Source: Cryomorphaceae bacterium (GTDB lineage: Bacteria; Bacteroidota; Bacteroidia; Flavobacteriales_D; Cryomorphaceae). From it: a DNA stretch of 53,503 bases. The notes under the pieces are model-generated. The model ran no database searches. It saw only the letters and a program-made list of their open reading frames with translations, and was not told where the DNA came from. Location: positions 1-53,503 of the forward strand of contig PXBH01000204.1 in NCBI GenBank assembly GCA_003565555.1, read 5' to 3'. The position numbers and the translations under genes are program-made. Within the stretch, counting starts at the first letter, position 1. Each line of letters starts with the position of its first letter. This document shows positions 25,608-34,000 of this stretch, piece by piece.

Positions 25608-26924
25608 ATGAATATACCGGAGTCAAATTTACAACGCGTGGTTATTGTCGGAGGCGGGTTCGGGGGACTGCAGGTCGCCAAAAACCTTCCGGCGGGAAAA
25701 TACCAGGTAGTGATGGTGGACAGGCACAACTACCATTGCTTTCAACCTTTGCTATACCAAGTAGCCACGGCGGGTCTGGAAGCGGGAAATATCGCCTTTC
25801 CGCTGCGTAAAATATTCCAGACCAAAGATGAATTTTACTTCCGTATGGCCGATGTATTGGAAGTGGACTCCGAAAATAACCGTATCATCACCAACATCGG
25901 TGCACTGCGCTATGATATGCTGATTTTGGCCACAGGCTCCGCCACTAACTTTTTCGGCAATAAATCCCTTGAAGGGCATTCTATGGCCATGAAGACCATA
26001 CCGGAAGCATTGGACATCCGCTCCCTGCTGCTGCAAAACTTCGAGAAAGCCATCGATACCGACGACCTCAATGAGCGACGCAGGCTGATGAATATTGTCA
26101 TCGTGGGCGGCGGGCCCACCGGCGTAGAGCTGGCGGGCGCAGTATCTGAGCTCAAGATGCACATCTTGCCCAGAGACTACCCGGATTTAGACTTCAGGTG
26201 GATGGAAGTCAAACTACTCGAAGGCAGTGACCGAATACTCCCCGGTATGGCAGAGGTATCCTCGCGAAAAGCGGAGGGGTTTCTGAAAAAGTTGGGCGTT
26301 AAAGTCATGGTGAATACCATGGTCACCGATTTTGACGGGAATGTGATCACCACAAAAGATGATGAGATCCCCGCGGAAACTTTAATCTGGGCCGCCGGCG
26401 TTCACTGCAAGCCGCCGGAAGGATTGGAGCCTTCGGTCCTCGTGAAAGGAAACCGAATTGAAACGGATGTCTACAACCGTGTAAAGGGCGAAGAACATAT
26501 TTATGCCATCGGAGATGCGGCATTCATGCCCACAGAGAAATATCCCGACGGACACCCTATGGTAGCGCAACCCGCCATTCAGCAGGGCCGCAACCTCGCC
26601 AAAAACCTCCTGCGGGAACTGAAAGGCAAGCCTTGGCGTCCTTTTCGCTATGTTGATCTGGGAAGTATGGCTACCATAGGCCGCACCAAAGCCGTGTCTG
26701 AACTTCCGGGTTGGAAGAGTCAGGGAGCGATCGCCTGGCTTATTTGGATTTTTGTGCACCTGATGGCACTGGTAGGCTTCAGAAATCGTTTGGTGGTATT
26801 CATCACCTGGCTGTATAATTTCGTCAATTATAACAGAGATATACGGCTTATCATCAGGCCTTTTCAGACCAAAAAGGAGCGCTTGGCATCCTTAAATGTG
26901 GCCTCTGATGTACCCTCGGAGTAA
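25608..26924 (+). CDS. ndh: Type II NADH dehydrogenase (NDH-2)
   Basis: A 438-aa membrane-bound flavoenzyme that passes electrons from NADH to quinone without pumping protons. The FAD-binding VIVGGGFGGLQVAKNL is at the N-terminus, the NADH-binding IVIVGGGPTGVELAGAVSEL is at about 163, and the second FAD contact IYAIGDAAFMP is near 300. HPMVAQPAIQQGRNLAKN is the quinone-side motif of NDH-2. The C-terminus (IAWLIWIFVHLMALVGF) is an amphipathic or hydrophobic membrane anchor. Length and layout are normal. It is transcribed from its own -7 box and ends 99 bp before the ECF sigma gene. Confidence 0.94.
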   Translation: MNIPESNLQRVVIVGGGFGGLQVAKNLPAGKYQVVMVDRHNYHCFQPLLYQVATAGLEAGNIAFPLRKIFQTKDEFYFRMADVLEVDSENNRIITNIGALRYDMLILATGSATNFFGNKSLEGHSMAMKTIPEALDIRSLLLQNFEKAIDTDDLNERRRLMNIVIVGGGPTGVELAGAVSELKMHILPRDYPDLDFRWMEVKLLEGSDRILPGMAEVSSRKAEGFLKKLGVKVMVNTMVTDFDGNVITTKDDEIPAETLIWAAGVHCKPPEGLEPSVLVKGNRIETDVYNRVKGEEHIYAIGDAAFMPTEKYPDGHPMVAQPAIQQGRNLAKNLLRELKGKPWRPFRYVDLGSMATIGRTKAVSELPGWKSQGAIAWLIWIFVHLMALVGFRNRLVVFITWLYNFVNYNRDIRLIIRPFQTKKERLASLNVASDVPSE

Positions 26925-26941
26925 TACTTTTCGCTTTTTTT

Positions 26942-27018
26942 GACGTCATGATGTCGGTTATTTTACCGCATCAGGGACATTTTTGCTTCTGCCGTACAAC
27001 TATTTCTGCTTTCGGCAG
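26942..27018 (+). promoter_or_regulatory. Candidate regulatory region of the ECF sigma gene
   Basis: A near-perfect 14-bp palindrome centred on TCATGA (26942-26955, one mismatched pair) and an inverted repeat CTGCCG-N18-CGGCAG (26989-27018) lie in the 99 bp before the ECF sigma start. TTTG at 26982-26985 and TATTTCTG at 27001-27008 (7 of 8 matches to the -7 box) could form a promoter inside the second repeat. All functions here are inference. Confidence 0.3.
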
Positions 27019-27023
27019 TCATC

Positions 27024-27611
27024 ATGGGAAAGGATAAATCGCATAAATCTGAAGAATTACAGCTGGCAGAAGCGTGCAGCAAAGGTGACAGGCGCGCTCA
27101 GGCCATGTTGTATGAGACCTACGCCAAGCAAATGATGTCCGTCTGTTTACGCTATGCAAGAGACCCGGATGAAGCCAATGATTTTTTTCAAGACGGTTTT
27201 ATCAAAGTCTTTCGAAAGATCGGGATGTTCGACGGCAAAGGTCCGCTCGGCGCGTGGATCAGGCGCACCATGGCCAACAATGCACTGGATCGGCTGCGCC
27301 GAATTCAGCGTGAAAACAAGCAGGTCGCTTTCTACCGAGAAGAGTACATACATGAGCAGGATGATGTGATAAATCCTTTTGATGAGGAAGATAAGCTCCC
27401 CGATCGCGACAAATTGATGGAACTGGTGGGGAAAATGCCGCACGGATACAGAACCGTATTCAGTATGTATGCCGTAGAAGAATACAGCCACAAAGAAATT
27501 GCCGAGGCACTCGGGATCGCCGAGAGTACCTCCAAAACGCAATACAGAAAGGCCAAAGCCTACATGAGGAGCTTGATTGAAAATGAATTAAAGCAAGAAA
27601 CAGGTGAGTAG
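27024..27611 (+). CDS. ECF-type RNA polymerase sigma-70 factor
   Basis: A 195-aa extracytoplasmic-function sigma factor. Region 2 includes CLRYARDPDEANDFFQDGFIKVFRKI, and region 4 includes MPHGYRTVFSMYAVEEYSHKEIAEALGIAESTSKTQYRKAKAYMR with the helix-turn-helix. The linker holds a short acidic patch (DEQDDVINPFDEEDKL-like). It should direct polymerase to a small regulon in answer to an envelope or surface signal. Its stop lies within the downstream PKD/gliding-CTD gene (8-bp overlap), which marks that protein as its likely partner. Palindromes upstream suggest it is itself regulated. Confidence 0.93.
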   Translation: MGKDKSHKSEELQLAEACSKGDRRAQAMLYETYAKQMMSVCLRYARDPDEANDFFQDGFIKVFRKIGMFDGKGPLGAWIRRTMANNALDRLRRIQRENKQVAFYREEYIHEQDDVINPFDEEDKLPDRDKLMELVGKMPHGYRTVFSMYAVEEYSHKEIAEALGIAESTSKTQYRKAKAYMRSLIENELKQETGE

Positions 27612-28731
27612 AGACGCATTTGATAAGAAGATCGGAGAGGTGCTCAGGGAGGCCGAGACACCCGTACCCGAAGGGGTCCGGGAGGCTATCTTGAAAGCGT
27701 CGCGCCCTTCCGCACCGAAGACCGGCCTCGGCGCGGCCGCCGGTGCGGTTGCAGCCGTTGTACTGCTCGGTGCTTTGGCTTTTTACAGCCAATCTCGCCA
27801 AGGCGAAGATTTTACTCCGGCCGCCGAAAAATCCGCAAAGCACACTGCCGAACAGGTGACGCTCAGCCCCGAGCCTACTGCCGCTGAAACCGTGGATCCC
27901 GAAGAGGAACAGCGCAGTGAGACCTCAGCAGATGCAGGATCCGCTCCCTTTGCCGAAGAGGCTGTCGAGGAATACCCCGACAGGAATGAAGATATGGCCG
28001 CCGCTCACGGAGCGGGATCGGAGCCCCTTGAACCTGAAACGGCCCCAAATTCAGAAACTTCCCAAATGCCGGAATCTGAGCCTAAGGCTGAGAACACCCG
28101 CAATGCTGCGGAGGAGATCCTTCTGCCCGAGAGCATTCCCGCATCGGCCGCTCCGCCGAGCACCTCGGAACGCGCATCCCTCGCGCTCAGCACCGCCGAC
28201 GAAGGCGGGGAAGAACAAGTGCTCCGCGCAGCAATTCGTGCAGAAAATCTGAAAGGTTTTGCACCCTTCGAAATCGACTTTGAAGCGCTCGGAACTTTCA
28301 GCGAGGTGGAATGGGATTTCGGCAGGTTCGGTACCTCAAATGAGGTGAATACCCGTCGCACTTTCGATCGTCCCGGCACTTACACGGTGATGCTCACCGC
28401 TTTTGACAGCGAAGGAAAGTACGTGACGGATATGGTGACCGTAGATGTACGCGAAGGCTCTAACCTCGTAGTGCCCGACAGTTTCACACCGAACGGTGAC
28501 GGGATCAACGATACCTTCAAAGCTGAAGGGGTAAACTTGGTATCGTACCGCCTCACCGTGGTAGATTCTCGCGGCAATACCGTATTCGAAACCCGAAACA
28601 TCGATCAGCCCTGGGTGTACGACGGACCGCAGGTAAGCAGTGAATTGGATGCCTATTTCGCTATCATTCAGGCGGAAGGTATTGACGGTAAAACGTACAA
28701 CATCCGCCGGCGAATCAATATCATTTTTTAA
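27604..28731 (+). CDS. Single-pass membrane protein with PKD and gliding-motility C-terminal domain; putative ECF sigma partner
   Basis: A 375-aa protein. Residues of about 1-35 are a short cytoplasmic helix (AFDKKIGEVLREAETPVPEGVREAILKA), like the N-terminus of anti-sigma-like proteins encoded after ECF sigma genes in Bacteroidota. One membrane helix follows (about 43-60), then a 150-residue linker rich in Glu, Pro, Ser and Ala, a PKD-like domain (about 215-285), and a gliding-motility C-terminal domain starting VPDSFTPNGDGINDTF. The start is GTG 27604, overlapping the sigma gene by 8 bp. There is no cleavable signal peptide, so the PKD part would sit in the periplasm. Anti-sigma function is inferred from layout only. 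It overlaps DUF3810 tail to tail by 11 bp. Confidence 0.85.
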   Translation: MSRDAFDKKIGEVLREAETPVPEGVREAILKASRPSAPKTGLGAAAGAVAAVVLLGALAFYSQSRQGEDFTPAAEKSAKHTAEQVTLSPEPTAAETVDPEEEQRSETSADAGSAPFAEEAVEEYPDRNEDMAAAHGAGSEPLEPETAPNSETSQMPESEPKAENTRNAAEEILLPESIPASAAPPSTSERASLALSTADEGGEEQVLRAAIRAENLKGFAPFEIDFEALGTFSEVEWDFGRFGTSNEVNTRRTFDRPGTYTVMLTAFDSEGKYVTDMVTVDVREGSNLVVPDSFTPNGDGINDTFKAEGVNLVSYRLTVVDSRGNTVFETRNIDQPWVYDGPQVSSELDAYFAIIQAEGIDGKTYNIRRRINIIF

Positions 28732-29818
28732 GGTGGCTCTCTCGGCGCTGCCAGGAAAAGTAGAGGGCCGCAAAGTCGTTGTAATCATCTGTGCCCGCCG
28801 TGACGCCCTGTGACTTCAGGTAGGCGTCGTTAAGGCGGTCACTCACTTCGGGAAAATAGGCCTTGTGACGCGCGGCCTTTTCCCAAATGGCCTGCCGGTC
28901 GGCGCGGAGCTCCTCAGGTATGCGCGCCGCGAGTACCTCCCTGACCTCCTCGGGAAAACTGCGGTTGATTTCACTGCCTATCGTTCGCCAAAGTCCGTAT
29001 TCCCCCGCGTACCGCACCACAGGGTCAGTTGCGGAGCGGCAGGCCAGCCAAGCCGAAAAATTGGCTTCTGCCTCGCCCGTTACCCCATAAGCGTGGGCAA
29101 CCTCATGGGCTGCGGTGAAAATACGCGGTAGGGAAGAAAGGGCATTGTCGATATTGGCTTCACCTGTCCACGGATTGTAAATACCCGAAATGCTGAGCCG
29201 TTTCAATATTCCGTCCGGCCGCAAAGCACGGAGGTGTACGGGAGTTTCTGTATGGTATCCGAAGTCGGTCAGTATTCCGGCGGTCAGCAAGGCCACATCG
29301 GCGTTGAAGGCTTCGGGCGGCAAGTCTTCGATGGTCATTCCCTCCCTGAGTGCGGTTATTTCTTTTCGGCAGGCCAAGGCCCGCGCCATCACCTCCTCGT
29401 AGGCAGCGGCGAAGTCTTCTTCACGGGTCGATTTTTCGATACCGATCCTGCTTGCCAGCCCGCGGTCCGTGTATCCAAAGCCCCAAAGCAAAAGAAAAGT
29501 TGCTGCGAGTCCCCCGAGTAAATTGGCCGTTCTCCGGGCGAACAAGCCCCATCCTCGCCGTTTTTTTTCGCGTAAGCTGAGTCCGTAGGAAAAGGGCAGC
29601 CGCCAAAACAACCACGCCGCCAAAAGAAACGCAGCGATGTACCAGCCGGGAAGCGGTACAACGGAAAATACGGCGTATTGAATTTTTCGTACTGTCGGGA
29701 ACACGCCGTTGAACCAGACCGCTTCAAAGAAGTCGGGGAGGAGGGTGAACACCCACCGCAGCAATAGGGCGGCAACTCCGAAGGTGATGCCGAGGTTGCG
29801 AAGTATTCGAACTTTCAC
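28721..29818 (-). CDS. DUF3810 family membrane metallopeptidase-like protein
   Basis: A 365-aa protein with three N-terminal hydrophobic helices (about 10-28, 55-72, 95-112) and a large C-terminal domain. The domain carries AAHEVAHAYG, a zinc-protease HExxH motif, followed about 10 residues later by EAEANFSAWLAC, whose glutamate could be the third zinc ligand. This is the DUF3810 pattern, a Bacteroidota family with no known substrate. The gene starts 1 bp after the POP stop on the same strand, so it is very likely co-transcribed. Its end overlaps the ECF partner gene. Confidence 0.86.
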   Translation of the reverse strand: MKVRILRNLGITFGVAALLLRWVFTLLPDFFEAVWFNGVFPTVRKIQYAVFSVVPLPGWYIAAFLLAAWLFWRLPFSYGLSLREKKRRGWGLFARRTANLLGGLAATFLLLWGFGYTDRGLASRIGIEKSTREEDFAAAYEEVMARALACRKEITALREGMTIEDLPPEAFNADVALLTAGILTDFGYHTETPVHLRALRPDGILKRLSISGIYNPWTGEANIDNALSSLPRIFTAAHEVAHAYGVTGEAEANFSAWLACRSATDPVVRYAGEYGLWRTIGSEINRSFPEEVREVLAARIPEELRADRQAIWEKAARHKAYFPEVSDRLNDAYLKSQGVTAGTDDYNDFAALYFSWQRRESHLKK

Positions 29819-29819
29819 C

Positions 29820-31976
29820 TTACCGTGAGGCGGACGCCGAAACCGCTTCAGACTTCAGCGATTTCACCCCTGTTTCGTGCAGTAAGAAGGACCAGATGTC
29901 CGCCTGCTCATCGATGATTTTGCTGATGGGTTTGCCCGCCCCGTGGCCCGCGTCGGTTTCGATGCGGATCAAGACAGGGTTTTCGCCCGCGTGGGCCTCT
30001 TGAAGCCTTGCGGCAAACTTGAAGGAGTGCGCCGGGACTACCCGATCATCATGGTCGCCCGTGGTGATCAGGGTAGATGGGTACTTCGTACCGTCCTGCA
30101 GGTTGTGCAAGGGCGAATAGGCGAACAATGCATCGAATTCTGCCCGGCTGCTGTCAGCACAACCGTATTCGGGAATCCAGCCCTTGCCGACGGTGAATTT
30201 GTGAAAACGCAGCATGTCAAGCACACCGACCGCAGGGAGGGCCACCCGAAAGAGTTCGGGCCGTTGGGTCATCACGGCGCCCACCAAGAGACCGCCGTTA
30301 GATCCGCCGCGGATTCCGAGCTTTTCCGAACTTGTATAGCCTTCTTCGATGAGGTATTCCGCCGCGGCAATAAAGTCGTCGAACACGTTCTGCTTCTTCA
30401 ACTTCATGCCCTGCTCGTGCCAAGCTTCGCCGAATTCTCCTCCGCCCCGAAGGTTGGCCAAGGCATAAACCCCTCCGTTCTCAAGAAACAAGATGTTCGC
30501 CGTGCTGAAGCTCGGAGTCAGGCTGATGTTGAATCCGCCGTAAGCATAGAGCAGTGTCGGGTTTTTACCGTCTTGCTTCAGGCCCTTTTTGTGAACGATA
30601 AACATCGGCACCTCGGTACCGTCCTTGCTCTTGTACCACACCTGCTTCGATTCATAGCCCTCGGGGTCAAATTTGAGTTCGGGGCGGTTGAACAACTCGG
30701 ATTCTCCGGTCTCAATGTCGTACTCGAATATCGTGGGCGGGTAGGTGAAGGATGTGAAGGTGTAGAACACCGTCCTGTCATCTTTTTTACCGTTGAATCC
30801 GCCCGCGCTTCCCGGTGCGGGAAACTCCACCTCGCGGCGGTTCGAACCGTCCGTATCGAAACGGTACACTGCCGAAACGGCATTCTTGAGATAGGAGGCA
30901 AAGAGATAGCCCCCGGCCGTGTTTACACCGGTCAGGGTTTCTTCCGTCTCCGGAATTACGTCCTCCCAGGCGGTGGTATCGTAATTCGCGGGATCTATGG
31001 CTACCAAGCGGTAATTCGGCGCTCCGATGTCGGTGCGGGCGATGAATTTTCCGTCAATGTGGTCCACGATGCTCGTTTTATTCTTGTACCCGCGGCACAT
31101 TCTTACGAGTGGGCCGTCCTTCTCGAGATTTTTGAAATAAGTCTCGTAGCCGTCGGTGCCGCTCGCCGCGTACATGAAGAGGTATTTCTCGTCTTCGGAG
31201 ATATCACAGTAGTGATAGAGGTTGGGATTATCCTCGTTGCGGTAGAAGAGCTCATCGTCCTCCTGCGGTGTACCGAGCTTGTGGTAATAAATGCTGTGGT
31301 CTTTGTTGTCACCGGAGAGTTCTTTTCCCGGTTCGGGCTCCGGATAGCGGCTGTAGAAGAAACCGTCGCCGTACCAGTCTGCACCCGAAAACTTAACCCA
31401 CTCCAGTTTGTCATCGAGTATTTTGTTGCCTTCGATTTCGCGCACGCGGATGGTGGTCCAGTCGGAACCCGCTTCCGATTGGCTGTAGGCGATGTACTTG
31501 TTGTCTTTCGAAGCGCCGAGCAAATTGATCGAAACGGTGCCGTCTTCAGAAATTTCATTGGGGTCTATAAATACCCGGGCATCACCGTCACGTCCTTTTC
31601 GATAGTAGATCACAGCCTGATTTTGCAGGCCGTCGTTTTTGTAGAAGAAGTAGTACTCACCCACACGGCGGGGGGAGGAGAGCCGCGGATAGTTGAAAAG
31701 CTCCGTAAGCCTTTCGCGCACTTCCTCGCGGTAGGGGATTCCCGCCAGGTAGCCCTCTGTTACCTTATTTTGCTCTTTTACCCACGCCTCGGTATCCTCG
31801 GCATTGTCATCTTCGAGCCACCTGAAAGGGTCGGGTACTTCCGTACCGAAATAGGTGTCGACGGTATCGACTTTTTTCGTCTCGGGATAGGTGATTTTCG
31901 CAAGTGACTCTTCCATACTTTTTGAATTACAGGCAACTATTGTGGTTGCGAGCAGGATAAAGGGAATTTTTTTCAT
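29820..31976 (-). CDS. Prolyl oligopeptidase (S9A), lipoprotein-type signal
   Basis: A 718-aa serine peptidase that cuts short peptides after proline. The N-terminus MKKIPFILLATTIVAC is a type II signal peptide with the lipidated cysteine at about residue 16, so it is a membrane-attached periplasmic enzyme. The beta-propeller starts after YFGTEVPDPFRWLEDDNAED, a family signature. The catalytic triad lies in GIRGGSNGGLLVGA (Ser), DHDDRVVP (Asp) and DAGHGAGKP (His). ATG 31974-31976 is chosen because of the signal peptide and a -7 box at 32026-32033; the frame remains open upstream but covers the next gene. DUF3810 follows directly. Confidence 0.95.
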   Translation of the reverse strand: MKKIPFILLATTIVACNSKSMEESLAKITYPETKKVDTVDTYFGTEVPDPFRWLEDDNAEDTEAWVKEQNKVTEGYLAGIPYREEVRERLTELFNYPRLSSPRRVGEYYFFYKNDGLQNQAVIYYRKGRDGDARVFIDPNEISEDGTVSINLLGASKDNKYIAYSQSEAGSDWTTIRVREIEGNKILDDKLEWVKFSGADWYGDGFFYSRYPEPEPGKELSGDNKDHSIYYHKLGTPQEDDELFYRNEDNPNLYHYCDISEDEKYLFMYAASGTDGYETYFKNLEKDGPLVRMCRGYKNKTSIVDHIDGKFIARTDIGAPNYRLVAIDPANYDTTAWEDVIPETEETLTGVNTAGGYLFASYLKNAVSAVYRFDTDGSNRREVEFPAPGSAGGFNGKKDDRTVFYTFTSFTYPPTIFEYDIETGESELFNRPELKFDPEGYESKQVWYKSKDGTEVPMFIVHKKGLKQDGKNPTLLYAYGGFNISLTPSFSTANILFLENGGVYALANLRGGGEFGEAWHEQGMKLKKQNVFDDFIAAAEYLIEEGYTSSEKLGIRGGSNGGLLVGAVMTQRPELFRVALPAVGVLDMLRFHKFTVGKGWIPEYGCADSSRAEFDALFAYSPLHNLQDGTKYPSTLITTGDHDDRVVPAHSFKFAARLQEAHAGENPVLIRIETDAGHGAGKPISKIIDEQADIWSFLLHETGVKSLKSEAVSASASR

Positions 31977-32025
31977 GGTTTGGGTCTTTGGTCTCGGGTC
32001 TCGATCCTTATTGCGATCGGTGCAG

Positions 32026-32033
32026 CGAAGATA
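32026..32033 (-). promoter_or_regulatory. -7 promoter element of the POP-DUF3810 operon
   Basis: The minus strand reads TATCTTCG (TAnnTTCG form), 49 bp before the POP start codon and inside the gap after the small membrane protein gene. Confidence 0.45.
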
Positions 32034-32089
32034 AGGTCCTTTCGGAAAATACAGCCCTGCCGGCCTGTGCTCAGCTTGCGCCGGAGGAA

Positions 32090-32536
32090 TCACTTGTCCC
32101 GTACCCCGGGATGAACGCGGCGTTTTTCGGTGCTGACGAGAACAGCCAAGACGATAAAGGGAGCCGCAAAAATCAACCACCCTGCGGTGATTACCGCAGC
32201 TGATACCGCTGAAACTGCTTCGAATACATCCATGAGGGGAAATACCGAGAGTGCCGGAGCAGCGGTACACCCGGCAATGAGCAAATAGCGGCCGGCCTTC
32301 AATTTTTTGGCGAAAGCCGCTGCCCCCGAAACGATGACAGTACCGATGATGAAAACGGTGGCCGCCGCCCTTTTCAGATAGATGTCCGGGCGGAGCCCCC
32401 GGTCGGCATCTTCCCCGCCGAAGTAATCGGTGCTTTCTGCAAACCACCACATCAGCAGGGCTGCGGGAATCATGAGCGCTCCCGCCAGCGCCACACTGTA
32501 GAAAAGCGGTTTGAAAAGAAAGGGTTTAGCAGCCAT
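32090..32536 (-). CDS. Small integral membrane protein, unknown function
   Basis: A 148-aa protein with about four hydrophobic helices (about 10-31, 55-73, 80-100, 105-130) and basic ends. It begins MAAKPFLFKPLFYSVALAGALMIP and ends with a charged tail (STEKRRVHPGVRDK). The acidic loop between helices one and two (DYFGGEDADRG) lies outside the core. I do not recognise a family. It stands between the TPR protein gene and POP on the same strand; whether it is co-transcribed is unclear, since POP has its own -7 box. Confidence 0.65.
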   Translation of the reverse strand: MAAKPFLFKPLFYSVALAGALMIPAALLMWWFAESTDYFGGEDADRGLRPDIYLKRAAATVFIIGTVIVSGAAAFAKKLKAGRYLLIAGCTAAPALSVFPLMDVFEAVSAVSAAVITAGWLIFAAPFIVLAVLVSTEKRRVHPGVRDK

Positions 32537-32614
32537 CGGAGCTTGGCAAAAGGTGTAATGGGCAGAACTTATGCTTCAGACAGTGTTCCTTCATTCGGAG
32601 ACGGCCCGCGGCGC

Positions 32615-32962
32615 TCACCACATTTTATCGCCTTCCTCATCGCCCAGAATCAGCAAGGCCTCAGAGAGTTCTCCCATGGCTTTCACATCTTTCTTTTCTC
32701 TGGCGAGTTTGTGTCCTTTGCGGTATATTTTGATCGCCTCTTCCGTCTTTCCGGCGTCTTCCAGCAGTTTGCCCAACTGGTAGTAAGTGGCCAGATAATC
32801 GGGGTCCATGTCGATAATCTTCTTGAAAATGGAAATGGCCTTTTTGGGCGCATTGTCTTTCTTGTATTCGAGAGCCGCGGCGTAGTTCAAAAAAGTATCG
32901 TCCGGATTTTTTTCGAGCATCTCGGAAATCAGTTCCAGGCGGTTGGTGGTCATGTTGTTCAT
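32615..32962 (-). CDS. Tetratricopeptide repeat protein
   Basis: A 115-aa cytoplasmic protein made almost entirely of two to three TPR units. The helices NPDDTFLNYAAALEYKK, KKAISIFKKIIDMDPDYLATYYQLGKLLE and AIKIYRKGHKLAREKKD follow the TPR pattern (A8, A20, P32-like positions). Such small TPR proteins usually act as protein-binding scaffolds; the partner is not known. A -7 box (TAATTTTG, minus strand, 33004-33011) lies upstream. ATG 32960-32962 or ATG 32951-32953 could be the start. Confidence 0.82.
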   Translation of the reverse strand: MNNMTTNRLELISEMLEKNPDDTFLNYAAALEYKKDNAPKKAISIFKKIIDMDPDYLATYYQLGKLLEDAGKTEEAIKIYRKGHKLAREKKDVKAMGELSEALLILGDEEGDKMW

Positions 32963-33003
32963 AATTCGCGCAATCAGGCGGGAGTTTTACATACCTCGCA
33001 GGT

Positions 33004-33011
33004 CAAAATTA
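33004..33011 (-). promoter_or_regulatory. -7 promoter element of the TPR gene
   Basis: The minus strand reads TAATTTTG, an exact TAnnTTTG match, 41 bp before the start codon. Confidence 0.5.
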
Positions 33012-33108
33012 ACGCATATTGTCGGACTCTCATAGTTTGTTCACGCCTTATCGGTGATAAGTTTTCAACGCTTTCCGTGCGGGTTTTGATAAATTGATCT
33101 TCAATTTT

Positions 33109-33984
33109 TTACCCGATCAGCGTTCTCAGCAATTTTTCGTTTTCGGGGTGTATCCATTTGATCTCGGGGTCGCGCCGCAGCCATGTGAGTTGGCGCTTGG
33201 CGTACCGTCGGGTGTTTTGCTTGATCTTTTCGATGGCTGTTTCGCGGGTGTATTTGCCGTCGAAGCAATCGAAGAGTTCTCGGTATCCCACCGTTTGCAG
33301 GGCTTGCTTGTCGCGGTGCACCGTCAGGTTGCGGGCCTCTTCCGTCAGTCCTTCTGCCATCATGCGGTCTGTGCGTGCATTGATCCGATCGTAGAGTTCG
33401 GTTCTGGGGAGATCCAATCCGATTTTAACCGGGATGTAGGGGAGTTGCTTATCTGCCCCTCGGTGCAGTCGGTCCATCGTTTTTCCCGTGAGCCTGATGA
33501 GCTCCAAGGCGCGAATTACCCGCACGGGATTCTCCGTATCGGCTTTTTCGGCATAGCCGGGGTCCAGATTGCGGAGCTCTGCAGCGAGCGGCGGCAGGCC
33601 CTTTTCGGAAAAAAGTTTTTGCAGACGGTTGCGCAAATCCTGATCGCTCGGCAGATCATCGAGTCCTTCGAGCAGGGCTTTTACGTACAGACCGGATCCG
33701 CCCGCGATGATCGGTGTTTTTCCGCGTTTCAGAATGTCCCGGATTTTGGCGTCTGCATCGGTCTCGAACTGTGCGGCTGAGTAATTTTCGGTCACGGAGA
33801 GAAACCCGATGAAGTGGTGGGGTATTCCGCACATTTCTTCGGCAGTAGGCTTGGCCGTGCCAATGGTCATTTCGCGGTAAAACTGCCTTGAATCGGCGGA
33901 AATCACTTCCCCGTCAAGGATTTTCGCCAGCCGAACGGCCACCGCAGTTTTCCCCGAACAGGTAGGCCCCTGAATCACCGGCAC
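33109..33984 (-). CDS. miaA: tRNA dimethylallyltransferase MiaA
   Basis: An enzyme of about 291 aa that adds the dimethylallyl group to N6 of A37 in tRNAs reading codons that begin with U. The P-loop GPTCSGKTAVAVRLA is at the N-terminus. ISADSRQFYREMTIGTAKP is the family's DSRQxYxxxxIGTAKP motif, and IIAGGSGLYVKALLEGLD follows. The C-terminal KQNTRRYAKRQLTWLRRDPEIKW is the tRNA-binding signature. The start is taken as GTG 33984, 16 bp after the stop of the upstream gene. An upstream in-frame ATG would add about 50 residues lying wholly over that gene. Confidence 0.95.
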   Translation of the reverse strand: MPVIQGPTCSGKTAVAVRLAKILDGEVISADSRQFYREMTIGTAKPTAEEMCGIPHHFIGFLSVTENYSAAQFETDADAKIRDILKRGKTPIIAGGSGLYVKALLEGLDDLPSDQDLRNRLQKLFSEKGLPPLAAELRNLDPGYAEKADTENPVRVIRALELIRLTGKTMDRLHRGADKQLPYIPVKIGLDLPRTELYDRINARTDRMMAEGLTEEARNLTVHRDKQALQTVGYRELFDCFDGKYTRETAIEKIKQNTRRYAKRQLTWLRRDPEIKWIHPENEKLLRTLIG

Positions 33985-34000
33985 CCGCGGCAGGGCAGGG

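Noticed and set aside
29943-31907. A 654-codon frame antisense to prolyl oligopeptidase
   Set aside because: It mirrors the coding strand of a clear enzyme gene. The third-position GC of the real gene keeps this frame open; no domain is visible.
31977-32450. A long N-terminal extension of prolyl oligopeptidase
   Set aside because: It is not protein-like, would place the lipoprotein signal inside the chain, and overlaps another gene on the same strand in a different frame.
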